A stretch of 64,000 bases of DNA. Origin: Bradyrhizobium manausense (GTDB lineage Bacteria > Pseudomonadota > Alphaproteobacteria > Rhizobiales > Xanthobacteraceae). The stretch is taken from assembly GCF_018130615.1 (NCBI RefSeq), contig NZ_JAFCKB010000003.1, positions 124,001-188,000 of the forward strand. Reading direction: 5' to 3'. A model generated the notes under the pieces. The model was not told the origin of the DNA and ran no database searches. It saw only the letters and a program-made list of their open reading frames with translations. Made by a program: the position numbers and the translations under genes. This document shows, piece by piece, positions 1 through 8,705 of this stretch. The first letter of the stretch is position 1. Every line of letters starts with the position of its first letter.

Positions 1-481
1 TGCACATCGCAACCGGCATGCTGACATGCAGCGAGGTGGCAATCGCCGCCGCGCCGCTGACGTAATTGCCGACATTCACCAGCAGCAGCGCGTAGATCAT
101 GATCACGGACACCGTGAGCATGGTCGACTTGCCGTATTTCTGCGCGATCGCGGCCGAGATGGTGTATTCGCCGGAATTGTAGAGCTTCTTCACCATCAAC
201 ATCCCGAACAGCAGGAAGCCGATCGAGGCGCCGAGCACGGCCCATCCCGCAGCCATGCCGGACTGGAACGCCTCCTGCGCCGTGCCGACGGTCGATTTGG
301 CGCCGACGAATTCGCTCATCATCAGCACGCCGACGACCACGGCCGGCATCGCGCGGGACGCGGTCATGAACTGATCGCTGGTCCGGCTGCGCAGCTTCAG
401 CGTGAGCCAGGAGGTGAAGGCGATGTAGGCGACGATCATCGTGACGATGAGCGTGCTTTCGCCGTTGAGGAGAGCTTGCAT
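1..481 (-). CDS. Sodium:solute symporter (SSS family), N-terminal part
   Basis: This frame is open from an ATG at 481 to the left edge of the window, so only about 160 N-terminal residues are present. It starts MQALLNGESTLIVTMIVAYI and shows three to four hydrophobic segments separated by a short basic loop (LKLRSRTSDQF). The stretch with A-S-R-A-M-P, then S-E-F-V-G-A-K-S-T-V-G-T-A-Q and later the motif Y-N-S-G-E-Y-T-I-S is typical of the first helices of SSS-type cation/solute symporters. A good ribosome site (AGAGGA) lies 8-9 bases before the ATG. The substrate cannot be told from this part. The protein would sit in the inner membrane. Confidence 0.8.
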   Translation of the reverse strand, partial: MQALLNGESTLIVTMIVAYIAFTSWLTLKLRSRTSDQFMTASRAMPAVVVGVLMMSEFVGAKSTVGTAQEAFQSGMAAGWAVLGASIGFLLFGMLMVKKLYNSGEYTISAAIAQKYGKSTMLTVSVIMIYALLLVNVGNYVSGAAAIATSLHVSMPVAMC

Positions 482-711
482 CGGTGACGTTTCCTCTGGT
501 GGTGCGGGACGCGGTGTTGTGAGCCCGCTTGTGCCCGACGGCTAATGTTCGGAATGCGAACAATTGTTCTTAAAACTCATTAAACCTGCCCGGGCGCCGT
601 GCGTCAAGCGCACGCCGCAAGGCCGCCGGGGAAACCTGGGTTCCAGAGAGCAGGGCGGGAGCCAGCGCACGGCCGCGATCGCGGCCCGGCGGGGCGGTAC
701 GCCTAACGCAT

Positions 712-1857
712 CTATTCGGCGCTGCGTTTCCAGGCGCCGGTGCCGAGCTTGCCGGTAATCACCGCCAGCGCATCGTGGATCTCGTAGGCGCCGCCGTCGC
801 TGTAGCCTGACAGGCCCCTGATGGCGTGCAGGGTCCAGCGGCCGTTCGCCGCCGTGATGGTGCCTTCGTGCGCACGGGCCGAGCGCTGCGGCTCGGCGTG
901 GAACCGGTAGGTGCCGTCGCCCATGATCTGCCAGATCCAGCGCGACTGCCCTCTGCCGCTCGGCACCATGATCTCCCAGGTGCCGACCAGCGCGGGATCG
1001 ATCGTTGGCGCCGTCGTCGTCTGCATTGGCGCAGGAGAGACGGCAGCCTGCGTTGGCGTTCCCTCCGCACCGTCCGGTGGCCGGCCCGCGAGGTAGATCG
1101 CCTTGCGCGACAGCGAACCGTAGACGAACGGCTGCTGCTCGTTGCGCGTTGCTTCCATCACGTCGTCGCGGACGTTGCGGAACATGAAGGTCACCTCGAC
1201 GCCCGGCGCCTCGATGTTGCGCAGCAGCGCTGCTGCAAACGGGCTGTTGCGCGCCTCGCCGTCGAGCGCCGTGGTGCCGTCGCGCGCGGCATAGGCGACG
1301 AGAACGTTGCCGACGGGCTCGATGCGGCCGAGCCCGCTCGTGGGGGCCGCACGCGTGGCCATCGATCGATTCATCCTGGCGGCAAACGGATTGTTGCGGC
1401 AGGCATCGAGGATGACGAGGCCAAGGCTCGTGGTGTTGGACACCTGCAGCATCACGCTTTGCAGGTTGATGGCTTCATTCGCCGCGTCGGTGTCGCGTTT
1501 CAGCTCGGCGTCGATCGGGATCAGCCAGTTCTCACCATTGATCTCCATGCCATGGCCGGCGAAGTACACGGCTGCCATGTCGGCGCCGGCGGCGTCGCGC
1601 CCGAATGCGATCAACCTGCGGCGCATGTCGTCGAAGCCGGCGTTCGTCGCCAGGGCGACGGTGAAGCCAAGTCGGCTCAGCGCCGCGGCGATGTCGCTGG
1701 CGTCGTTCGGCGGATTGGTCAGGGTGGGCACGTTCCTGTAGGCACCGTTGCCGATGACGAGCGCGACCCGCCGGCTCTCCGTGGCTGCGGCCGTCGCAGC
1801 CACGCCTGCAAGCGCAGTTGCCGCCGTCAACCCTGAGACGAATTCACGCCGGTTCAT
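712..1857 (-). CDS. Exported caspase-family (peptidase C14) protein
   Basis: A 381-residue protein with a twin-arginine-type signal at the start (NRREFVSG followed by an alanine-rich stretch to about residue 26). Residues 28-250 form a caspase/metacaspase-like p20 domain: the strand RVALVIGNGAY, then the catalytic histidine in YFAGHG (His102) and the catalytic cysteine in LDACRNNPF (Cys153). Both residues of the dyad are present, so it is likely an active cysteine protease in the periplasm. After about residue 260 comes a low-complexity linker (PTQAAVSPAP) and a C-terminal domain of about 95 residues with the pattern VGTWEI and WIWQIMGDGTYRF, which I read as a small beta-rich ligand or sensor domain. 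The target is unknown. It stands alone with 230 bp before the symporter gene and about 60 bp after the amidohydrolase. Confidence 0.8.
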   Translation of the reverse strand: MNRREFVSGLTAATALAGVAATAAATESRRVALVIGNGAYRNVPTLTNPPNDASDIAAALSRLGFTVALATNAGFDDMRRRLIAFGRDAAGADMAAVYFAGHGMEINGENWLIPIDAELKRDTDAANEAINLQSVMLQVSNTTSLGLVILDACRNNPFAARMNRSMATRAAPTSGLGRIEPVGNVLVAYAARDGTTALDGEARNSPFAAALLRNIEAPGVEVTFMFRNVRDDVMEATRNEQQPFVYGSLSRKAIYLAGRPPDGAEGTPTQAAVSPAPMQTTTAPTIDPALVGTWEIMVPSGRGQSRWIWQIMGDGTYRFHAEPQRSARAHEGTITAANGRWTLHAIRGLSGYSDGGAYEIHDALAVITGKLGTGAWKRSAE

Positions 1858-1920
1858 CCGGATCCCGCTGGCTCGAACGCGTTGCCATCCTAGCGCAACC
1901 GATCCGGGGGAGCCACGGGG

Positions 1921-3108
1921 CTAGTTCGCCGACAGCGCCGTCTTGGCGACTTCGGCCATCCAGCTCGACGCGACGGGGAGGATGGTATCGTTGAAATCGT
2001 AGCGCGGGCCGTGCAACTCGGCGCCGTCGCGCAAGGGCCCGTTGCCGATCCAGACAAACGCGCCGGGGCGGTGCTGGAGATAGAAGGCGAAATCCTCGCC
2101 CGCCATGCTCGGCGCCAGATCGCGCCGCAGCGGCGCCCGCACCTTGTCCGCGGCGATGCGCGCGAGGCCAGCTTCCTCCGGCGTGTTGCTGACCACGCCG
2201 ACGCCCAGGACGATGTCGGGCGTGACCTTGACGTCGAAGCTCGTGGCGATGCCGGCGCAGATGTCGCCGATCCGCGCGAGGATGATGTCCTTCACCTCGT
2301 TGCGGTGATGCCGCAGCGTGCCGCGGATCACGACCTTGCCCGCGACCTGGTTCGGCGCGGTGCCGCCCTCGATCGTGCACAGCGAGAGCACGGCGGTGTC
2401 GAGCGGATCGACGCTGCGGGACACGATCGACTGCAGCGCCACGATCAGATGGCCGGCCGCCATCACCGGATCGCGCGTCAGATGCGGCATGCCGGCGTGA
2501 CCGGCGTGGCCCTCGATGGTGATGGTGACGCGGCCGCCGGAAGCCATGACCACGCCGTCATGAACCGCGATGGTGCCGGCATCCAGGCCCGGCCAATTGT
2601 GGAAGCCGAACACGCGCTGCATCGGGAAACGCTCGAACAGCCCGGCCGCGACCATCGCGCGCGAGCCGCCAAAACCTTCTTCGGCCGGCTGGAAGATGAA
2701 ATCGATCGTGCCGCTCCAGCTGGTGTCCGCGGCGAGCAGCGCGGCGGCGCCCAGCAGCGAGGCCGTGTGCCCGTCATGCCCGCAGGCATGCATCACGCCC
2801 GGATTTTTCGAGGCGTAGGCAAGCCCGGTATCCTCGGTGATCGGAAGCGCGTCCATATCTGCGCGCAAGCCGACGCGCCCCTCGGCCGCTCCGCGCGTCA
2901 GCGTCGCGACCACGCCATGACCGCCGATTCCGGCTTCGAAGGGAATGCCGAGCTCGGTGAGCCGCTCCTGCACGAAGGCGGCGGTCGCCTTCTCCTGCAG
3001 GGATACCTCGGGGTGGGCATGCAGATGCTGGCGCCACGCGGTCAGTTTCTTGTGCAGCTCAGGGGGCAAGGCGTGGCTCTCTCGAAAGATGGCGATTGCA
3101 GGCAGCAT
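1921..3108 (-). CDS. M20 family metal-dependent amidohydrolase (hippurate hydrolase/IAA-amino acid hydrolase type)
   Basis: A 395-residue cytoplasmic enzyme of the M20D amidohydrolase group, which removes acyl groups from N-acyl amino acids. Metal-binding and catalytic motifs are intact: LRADMDALPI (residues 81-90), HACGHDGH (107-114) and QPAEEG (140-145, with the base and a metal-binding glutamate). The dimerisation domain follows (EGHAGHAG near 205). The C-terminal half has MAGEDFAFYLQHRPGAF, where the last conserved metal-binding region is expected. Length matches the family. The exact substrate cannot be read from sequence. It is a single gene; the downstream caspase-like gene starts about 60 bp later on the same strand. 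Confidence 0.88.
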   Translation of the reverse strand: MLPAIAIFRESHALPPELHKKLTAWRQHLHAHPEVSLQEKATAAFVQERLTELGIPFEAGIGGHGVVATLTRGAAEGRVGLRADMDALPITEDTGLAYASKNPGVMHACGHDGHTASLLGAAALLAADTSWSGTIDFIFQPAEEGFGGSRAMVAAGLFERFPMQRVFGFHNWPGLDAGTIAVHDGVVMASGGRVTITIEGHAGHAGMPHLTRDPVMAAGHLIVALQSIVSRSVDPLDTAVLSLCTIEGGTAPNQVAGKVVIRGTLRHHRNEVKDIILARIGDICAGIATSFDVKVTPDIVLGVGVVSNTPEEAGLARIAADKVRAPLRRDLAPSMAGEDFAFYLQHRPGAFVWIGNGPLRDGAELHGPRYDFNDTILPVASSWMAEVAKTALSAN

Positions 3109-3213
3109 AGCGGATTATCTGGCCACCGCATCAAGCGCCTCGGAATGCCTCGCGTGCAGAAGCGAGTTCGGTGATTGCTGGGCAGACCGACCGCGCTGCG
3201 CGCTCCGCTTCAC

Positions 3214-3313
3214 CTCTCCCGCTTGCGGGAGAGGCCGGGAGAGGGTTCGACCGTCATAGGGAGTCTCACTGTGGAGGCACCCTCTCCCCAACCCTCTCCC
3301 GCAAGCGGGAGAG
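3214..3313. repeat. Pair of inverted palindromic (REP-like) units
   Basis: Two 20-bp palindromes with complementary sequence: ctctcccgcttgcgggagag at 3214-3233 and its reverse complement at 3294-3313, about 60 bp apart. Both have extra gagaggg/ccctctcc flanks. This is the usual layout of a REP pair between two genes of the same strand (enolase at 3346 and amidohydrolase at 3108). It could fold into a strong structure in the transcript and protect or end the upstream message. Confidence 0.75.
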
Positions 3314-3345
3314 GGGGCACACCTCCATCGTGGCCGCAGACTGTC

Positions 3346-4434
3346 CTACGCTGCCAGTTTCGCCAGCCCCTTCCAGTCAAAACCGATGCCATGACCCGGC
3401 CGGTCCGGCGCCAGCGCCTTGCCGTCCTCGAGCACCAAGGGATGCTCGATGTACTTGTCGAGCCCGAAACCGTGCGCCTCCAGATACGACCGGTTCGGGC
3501 AGGCCGCGAGCAGGTGCACGGTGATGTCGTGCGCACCGTGGCTGGTGACGGGCAGGTTGAACGCCTCCGCCAGCCGCGCGATCTTCATGAACGCGCTGAC
3601 GCCGCCGCAATTGGTGACGTCGGGCTCGGGATAGGAGACCGCACCCGACGCGATGTAGTTCTTGAACTCCCACAGCGAGCGCAGATTTTCACCGGCGGCG
3701 ATCGGCACGCCGCCGGCCTGCATGATGCGCGCATGGCCCGCGACATCGTCGGGGATGATCGGCTCTTCCAGCCAGGTCAGGTCGTAGGGCACGAAGGCGC
3801 GGGCGGCGCGGATCGCTTCCTCGACCGTCCATTTCATGTTGGCATCCGCCATCAGCGGAAAGCCGTCGCCGAGATGCTGCCGCATCGCTGCGACCCGCGC
3901 GACGTCGGATTTGAGATCGGGCCGGCCGACCTTCATCTTGATGGCGCGAAAGCCTTTTGCGAGATTGCCGTCGGTCTGCTTCAGCAGGGCCTCGACCGAC
4001 AGATCGAGGTCGATGCCGCCGGCGTAGCACGGCACGCGCGCATCGAATCCGCCGAGCAGGCGGAACAGCGGCAATTTGGCCCGCCGCGCCTTCAGGTCCC
4101 ACAGCGCAATGTCGAGCGCGGACAGCGCCAGCACCGCAGGCCCGCCGCGTCCGCCATAATGCAGGCCCCACCAGACGTGATGCCAGATCGCCTCGGTATC
4201 GTCGGCCTCGCGTCCTTCGACCAGCGGCGGAATCTCGCGCTTGAGGATATCGGATGTCGCCCCGCCATTGCGCCCGACCGTATAGGTGTAGCCGACGCCC
4301 TCCGCACCATCGGCATCGCTGATACGGCAGGTGATCAGCTCGAACGCCGCGATCTCGCCATGGGTGGAGTCGGACAGTGTGACGGGGAGGGGGATCCGGT
4401 AGAGCCCGGATTCGATCGTCGCGATGCGCGCCAT
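3346..4434 (-). CDS. Mandelate racemase/muconate lactonizing enzyme family protein (enolase superfamily)
   Basis: A 362-residue enolase-superfamily enzyme; such enzymes abstract the alpha proton of a carboxylate (racemases, sugar acid dehydratases). Every catalytic position of the mandelate racemase subgroup is present, each two residues higher than my recollection of mandelate racemase numbering: KxK at 166/168, metal ligands Asp197, Glu223 and Glu249, then Asp272, His299 and Glu319. The full set argues for an active enzyme using both a lysine and a His-Asp dyad. The N-terminal capping domain, which sets the substrate, holds HYGGRGGPAVLALSALDIALWD. A strong ribosome site (AAGGAGG) precedes the ATG. 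The substrate, perhaps an acid sugar, is not certain. Confidence 0.85.
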   Translation of the reverse strand: MARIATIESGLYRIPLPVTLSDSTHGEIAAFELITCRISDADGAEGVGYTYTVGRNGGATSDILKREIPPLVEGREADDTEAIWHHVWWGLHYGGRGGPAVLALSALDIALWDLKARRAKLPLFRLLGGFDARVPCYAGGIDLDLSVEALLKQTDGNLAKGFRAIKMKVGRPDLKSDVARVAAMRQHLGDGFPLMADANMKWTVEEAIRAARAFVPYDLTWLEEPIIPDDVAGHARIMQAGGVPIAAGENLRSLWEFKNYIASGAVSYPEPDVTNCGGVSAFMKIARLAEAFNLPVTSHGAHDITVHLLAACPNRSYLEAHGFGLDKYIEHPLVLEDGKALAPDRPGHGIGFDWKGLAKLAA

Positions 4435-4463
4435 GTGGCCTCCTTGCGTTTTTTTCTTGGTTC

Positions 4464-4604
4464 GTAGGGTGGGTTAGCCCTGCGAACTGTGCGAAGCGCG
4501 GATCGCGGGGCGTAACCCACGCATGTTTCCACACTTGCCGAACGAAGTTGGTGGGTTACGCCAGCGGACTGCGCTTCGCGCGGCCGCGGGCTAGCCCACC
4601 CTAC
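4464..4604. repeat. Long imperfect inverted repeat between genes
   Basis: The left arm starts gtagggtgggttagcc and ends ggcgtaacccac (4520); the right arm starts gtgggttacgcc (4551) and ends ggctagcccaccctac (4604). The arms are each about 55 bp and pair over most of their length around a loop of roughly 30 bp. This fills nearly all of the gap between the PepT-like gene and the enolase. It resembles intergenic palindromic repeats common in Bradyrhizobium genomes (from memory). Confidence 0.75.
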
Positions 4605-4617
4605 AAGTCAGCCTACC

Positions 4618-5823
4618 TCACCGCATCGTCGCGATCTGCACGGCCAGCGCGCAGGCGCGATCGTATTCGTCGAGATTGATCCATTCGTCGATCGTGTGTG
4701 CCTCGTTCTGCCCGGCGCCGAACGTCACGGTCGGAATGCCGTGGCGGACCATCCAGTTGGCATCGAGGCCGCCATTGGCGGCGCGGACGTTCGGGGTGCC
4801 GCCGACGGCGGATACGGCCTCGATCGCGCGTTTGACGACCGGCAGGTTCTCCTTCATGCGGAACGGAAAATAGTCGGTCTCGGCCTTGAACTTGACCTTG
4901 CCGGACTTGCCTTGTGCGTTGGTGACCTTCTTGGCCGCCTTCTCGAACGCGGCCTTGTAGGCCTTGGTGATCTCCTTGAAGAATTTGCCGTCATGGCTGC
5001 GACATTCGCCGCGCACATGCACATAGTCGGTGACGACATTGGTGGCATCGCCCGCGGGGCGGCCTTCGCCGCCGGTGACGGGGCCGACATTGCTGGTGCC
5101 CTGCCGCGCGCTTGCGCCCTTGCCCTTCACCACCTTGCCGAACCAGCCGCCGGCCTTCACCTCGGCGAGCGCCAGCGCCATGATCATGGTCGAGGAGATG
5201 CCGCGCTCCGGCGCGACGCCGGCGTGCGAGGCGCGGCCAAAAATCTCGACGGTCCAGCGATCGGCGCCGACCGCGCCGATGATCACGTTGGAGGCCGAGC
5301 CGCCGTCATAGTTGAAGGCCATCACCGGCGAGCCGAGCTCGTCGAGCTTGACGTGGCGCGCGCCATAGAGGCCGCTCTCCTCGCGCACGCAGAACAGCAG
5401 CGTGATCGGCGGATGATCGAGCTTCTGCTTTTCGAGCTCGGCCGCCAGGGTCACCAGCACCCCGCAGCCGCAGCGATTGTCGCCGCCGAGCGCGGTCTTG
5501 GCCTCGTTGACGATTCTGCGGCCGGATTTCTTCGGCTTGGCGCCGGCGCAGAGCGGCACGGTGTCCATGTGGGTCATGAACATGATGCGCGGCTGGTTGT
5601 GCAGGGCACCGCGGCCGGGCAGATCGACGATGAGGTTGCCGGTCTCGGTCGGCACGGGAATGCGGCTGTTGGCGTCGTCGAGCCGGATCGCCTTGGCCGG
5701 CACGCCGCTCTCCTTCAGCGCGGCGGCGAGCTCACGCCCGATCGCCGCCTCCTGTCCGGTGACGCCTTCCACGGCGAGGAAGCGCATGAGGCGGTCGGTG
5801 GCGGCTTTGGTGTCGACAGGCAT
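4618..5823 (-). CDS. M20 family peptidase, peptidase T-like
   Basis: A 401-residue zinc aminopeptidase-type protein of family M20. Visible motifs: FMTHMDTVP with metal ligand His85 and Asp87, ALGGDNRCGCG with the bridging Asp115, REESGLYGA with Glu148/149, NYDGG (third ligand region), RASHAG and the C-terminal HTIDEWI carrying the last histidine. The order and spacing fit peptidase T and related tripeptidases. I chose the ATG at 5823, nine bases after AGGGA; another in-frame ATG at 5832 touches that site directly. It probably degrades short peptides in the cytoplasm. No operon partner is clear; the MFS gene upstream lies 33 bp away on the same strand. Confidence 0.82.
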   Translation of the reverse strand: MPVDTKAATDRLMRFLAVEGVTGQEAAIGRELAAALKESGVPAKAIRLDDANSRIPVPTETGNLIVDLPGRGALHNQPRIMFMTHMDTVPLCAGAKPKKSGRRIVNEAKTALGGDNRCGCGVLVTLAAELEKQKLDHPPITLLFCVREESGLYGARHVKLDELGSPVMAFNYDGGSASNVIIGAVGADRWTVEIFGRASHAGVAPERGISSTMIMALALAEVKAGGWFGKVVKGKGASARQGTSNVGPVTGGEGRPAGDATNVVTDYVHVRGECRSHDGKFFKEITKAYKAAFEKAAKKVTNAQGKSGKVKFKAETDYFPFRMKENLPVVKRAIEAVSAVGGTPNVRAANGGLDANWMVRHGIPTVTFGAGQNEAHTIDEWINLDEYDRACALAVQIATMR

Positions 5824-5856
5824 GGAGTTCATTCCCTTGATGCACGAGCGCCCATC

Positions 5857-7104
5857 CTACGTATGCGACGAGGTGTAAGTCAAAAAGATCATCGCTCCCA
5901 CGAGCAGCGCGGCCGCCATGAACAGCAACACCGCCGGTAGCCCCGCGAGCGCTGCCACCGCGCCTGTGACCGACTGCATCAGCGCCGCGCCGAGGAAGAA
6001 GGCGAGGTTGATCGCCGCGAGAGCCTTGCCCGCGGTTTGCGCGTCGACCAGCTGCCGGGACATGCCGAACAGCAATGGCTGGGCGGAGGTCGCGATGCCG
6101 ATGAGCACGAACAGCACGAGATCGTAGAGCGGCGGCATCACGGGCACGCCGAACAGCATCGAGACCAGATAGTGCGGCGCGCCGAGCGCCATCAGCGCCA
6201 GCAGCAGGCCTCCGACCATATGCGTGCTCGCCACCAGCTCGCGGCGGCGGCCGATCCTGCGGTCGATCATGCCGACGCACAGGGGTCCTGCGATCATCGC
6301 GAGCGTGAACGCAGCGAGCTGGTTGCCGGCCTCGACCCGCGACAGGCCCTTGACCTGCATCAGCCATGGCCCGCCCCACAGCCCGCGCAGCACCAGCGAG
6401 GTGGCAAGCGACACCAGCGCCAGCGCGATCAGGCCGCGCAGAGGCCGCGAGAATCCGAGCCTGAGCACCTCGATCATCTGCAACAGCGGGGAAGAATCGT
6501 CCTTGTGCTCAGCCGGCTGGCTCGGCACCAGCAGGAACACGGCAAGCGCCACCAGCACGCCACCGAGCGCCGAGATCCAGAACCCGGCGCGCCAGCCGTA
6601 ATGGTCGACCACGAAGGCCAGCGGGCTCGACGACAGCAGCATGCCGATATTGCCGATCGAGAGGATCGCACCCGACCATAGTCCGAAACGCGCAGCCGAC
6701 AGTTGCTTCGCCGCCAAGGTCATCGGGCACATCAGCATGCCCGACGTGGCGATGCCGAGCAGCACTTGCCCGAGGGCAAAGCTCGATGGCCCCGTCGCAA
6801 AGCCCGACGCGATGGCGCCGACCACGGTTCCCATGAGCAGGCTGAGCGACACCGGCCGCACGCCGAAACGATCCATCGCGGCGCCGACCGGGATCTGCGC
6901 CGCCGCAAAGGCGAAGGGATAGACCGAGGTGAGGCTCGCCAGCGCCTGCGGTTCGATGCGGAAATCCGCCGCCATCACATCGAGGCTGACCGCCGGAATG
7001 GTGCGCAGCAAGGTCGAGAGCATGTGCCCGCAGGCCAGCGCAAGCAGCGCAAAGATCAGCGCGCGGGTGCCCTGTCCCGCCTCATCCGTCGCAACCGCAC
7101 TCAT
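5857..7104 (-). CDS. MFS transporter, 12-helix type
   Basis: A 415-residue membrane protein with about twelve hydrophobic segments. The loop between helices 2 and 3 carries GAAMDRFGVRPV, the classical MFS signature, and a second copy (MIDRRIGRRRELV) lies after helix 8. A central hydrophilic loop (SQPAEHKDDSSP) splits two six-helix halves. The N-terminal helix ends in LRTIPAVSLDVMAADF, as in drug/organic anion exporters. The substrate cannot be inferred. It lies 33 bp upstream of the PepT-like gene on the same strand, so the two may be co-transcribed. Confidence 0.8.
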   Translation of the reverse strand: MSAVATDEAGQGTRALIFALLALACGHMLSTLLRTIPAVSLDVMAADFRIEPQALASLTSVYPFAFAAAQIPVGAAMDRFGVRPVSLSLLMGTVVGAIASGFATGPSSFALGQVLLGIATSGMLMCPMTLAAKQLSAARFGLWSGAILSIGNIGMLLSSSPLAFVVDHYGWRAGFWISALGGVLVALAVFLLVPSQPAEHKDDSSPLLQMIEVLRLGFSRPLRGLIALALVSLATSLVLRGLWGGPWLMQVKGLSRVEAGNQLAAFTLAMIAGPLCVGMIDRRIGRRRELVASTHMVGGLLLALMALGAPHYLVSMLFGVPVMPPLYDLVLFVLIGIATSAQPLLFGMSRQLVDAQTAGKALAAINLAFFLGAALMQSVTGAVAALAGLPAVLLFMAAALLVGAMIFLTYTSSHT

Positions 7105-7405
7105 CAGCGTCCCGTCCCGGCAAGGGTTTTGGCCGGGTTACATGATTGGGGGAGCCGTGCCAATGGCGGGAGAGGGCGCCTTATCGCATGGCCCGCCAGC
7201 CATGGCGGCACAGCGCCTCGCGTCATTCGCTGCCTCGTCAAAGCCGTCACTTGCCCGCGCAGCGATCGCAATGATAGCTTTCCGCACGGCGCCGATTTGA
7301 CACTCAGCTTGCGGGCGCTTCTCAAAATGCAGCTAAAGCGACCTGCCATTTCTGCATCGTCCCGCAATCGGAGTGTCGTCGGCCGTCCCGCATGAGGAGG
7401 GCGAG
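7105..7405. other. Divergent intergenic region, no gene seen
   Basis: About 300 bp between the MFS gene (minus) and the phosphoesterase gene (plus). The six-frame readings here are arginine-rich and lack a ribosome site. A TTGACA hexamer lies at 7297-7302 facing the phosphoesterase, but the -10 at 17-bp spacing (TCTCAA) is poor, so I do not call a promoter. No repeat is seen. Confidence 0.5.
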
Positions 7406-8143
7406 ATGAAATTTGCTGCAATCGCGGACGTCCACGGCAATTGCCCGGCGCTTGAAGCCGTGCTCGCTGATATCGCCGAGCTCGGCATCCGCGAGATCGT
7501 GAATCTCGGCGATCACGTCAGCGGCCCGCTCGAGGCGGCCCGGACGGCAGATCTGCTGATCGAACGGGGCTTTCCATCGGTACAGGGCGACCAGGATCGC
7601 ATTCTCGTCGAGCTCTGGCGGAGAGGGACATCGGCCAGGAGCGATTTCCGGCAGCTCGCGCGCAAGCATTTCGACTGGATGGCCAGCATGCCGTCGACGC
7701 TTCTCTATCGAGAGGACGTGTTTCTGTGCCACGCATCTCCCAGGGACGATGCTGCCTTCTGGCTCGATCACGTCACGGCCGACGGCAGCGTCCGCGCCAG
7801 TCCGATCGACATGATCGAGGCCGGCGCCGAAGGCGTCGATGCAGAACTCATTCTCTGCGGGCACACGCATATCCCGCGCGTGGTCCGCCTGAGGGATGGA
7901 CGCATGGTCGTCAATCCCGGCAGCGTTGGGCTGCCCGGTTACGATGGGCGGTCGCCCGTTCCCTATGTGGTCGAGGTCGGCACGCCCCACGCCTGCTACG
8001 CCATTCTGGAGCGCGGCCGCGCAGGCTGGTCCGCGACGATCCGTTACGTGCCCTACGACAGCACGGCCATGGCCGCATTGGCCCGCGACAGGGGCATGCC
8101 GACCTGGGCCAGCGCGATTGCAACGGGATGGGTTGAACGGTGA
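7406..8143 (+). CDS. Calcineurin-like metallophosphoesterase (YfcE/MJ0936 type)
   Basis: A 245-residue cytoplasmic phosphoesterase. The dinuclear metal site is complete: DVHGN (Asp8, His10), NLGDHVSGP, a GDQD motif, the histidine in LCHASPRDD, CGHTHIP, and the closing NPGSVGLPG. I placed the start at the ATG of MKFAAIADVHGN because GAGGAGG lies eight bases upstream; an in-frame upstream start would add eleven unlikely residues. Small proteins of this type hydrolyse phosphodiesters or cyclic nucleotides, but the natural substrate is unknown. Confidence 0.85.
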   Translation: MKFAAIADVHGNCPALEAVLADIAELGIREIVNLGDHVSGPLEAARTADLLIERGFPSVQGDQDRILVELWRRGTSARSDFRQLARKHFDWMASMPSTLLYREDVFLCHASPRDDAAFWLDHVTADGSVRASPIDMIEAGAEGVDAELILCGHTHIPRVVRLRDGRMVVNPGSVGLPGYDGRSPVPYVVEVGTPHACYAILERGRAGWSATIRYVPYDSTAMAALARDRGMPTWASAIATGWVER

Positions 8144-8212
8144 GGGCTTACTGAGGGCTTACGGAGATGCTGCGCAGGATCGGGTCTAACATCTCGCCGC
8201 AAAACGCGAACT

Positions 8213-8253
8213 CATCCTGAGGGCCCGCCGGAGGCGGGCGTCTCGATGGATGG
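8213..8253. repeat. Short palindromic intergenic unit
   Basis: catcctgagggcccgcc at the left pairs with ggcgggcgtctcgatggatg at the right around a 3-base turn (gga). It lies between convergent genes (phosphoesterase on plus, response regulator on minus) and may act as a two-way transcription stop. It looks like a member of the abundant catcctgag...ggatg repeats of Bradyrhizobium (from memory). Confidence 0.5.
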
Positions 8254-8307
8254 CCGCAGGCGAGCTTCGCCCCACGTTGTTCTGATGTGCGATAGCCCTG
8301 CGTGCGT

Positions 8308-8664
8308 CTACTGTCCCGCTTCCGCCAGCAGCACGGTCGGGTAGACCGGCTTGGTGAAGAACTTTGCACCGGGCGGCAGGGGCCGCGGCAGCGGACGGCC
8401 CGAAATCACGATGATCCGCATGTCGGCGTTGTACTGCTGGGCAAAGTGAGCGAGGTCCACGCCGTCCATTTTCCCGACCAGATTGACGTCGGTGACCATC
8501 AGGGATGGGTGCCGGACTTTCAGTGCCAGAGCCGCAGTCTCTGCATCCTCGCACTGGAGCACGTCAAAATTGCTTTCTTCGAGCAGCAGCGCGAGCATCT
8601 CTCGCTGAATGTCGTCATCCTCGACGACGATGGCGGTCGGCCGGATCGGCTTTGATTGGCCCAT
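8308..8664 (-). CDS. Single-domain response regulator (CheY-like receiver)
   Basis: A 118-residue receiver domain with no output domain. The acidic pair Asp16/Asp17 (VVEDDD), phospho-acceptor Asp59 (MVTDVNL), Ser88 (VISGR) and Lys105 (FFTKPV) are all in place. The ATG at 8664 follows GCGAGG by about eight bases; the same frame stays open upstream but reads arginine-rich and does not match the family. No histidine kinase is adjacent, so this is an orphan regulator that probably works by protein contact or as a phosphorelay intermediate. Confidence 0.85.
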   Translation of the reverse strand: MGQSKPIRPTAIVVEDDDIQREMLALLLEESNFDVLQCEDAETAALALKVRHPSLMVTDVNLVGKMDGVDLAHFAQQYNADMRIIVISGRPLPRPLPPGAKFFTKPVYPTVLLAEAGQ

Positions 8665-8705
8665 GGTTGCACCTCGCTTCCTATCATTTGTTAAGTGCGA
8701 GGAGG

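Noticed and set aside
3214-3313. Repeated palindromes considered as a CRISPR array
   Set aside because: Only two units in inverted, not direct, order and no cas genes; they fit REP elements.
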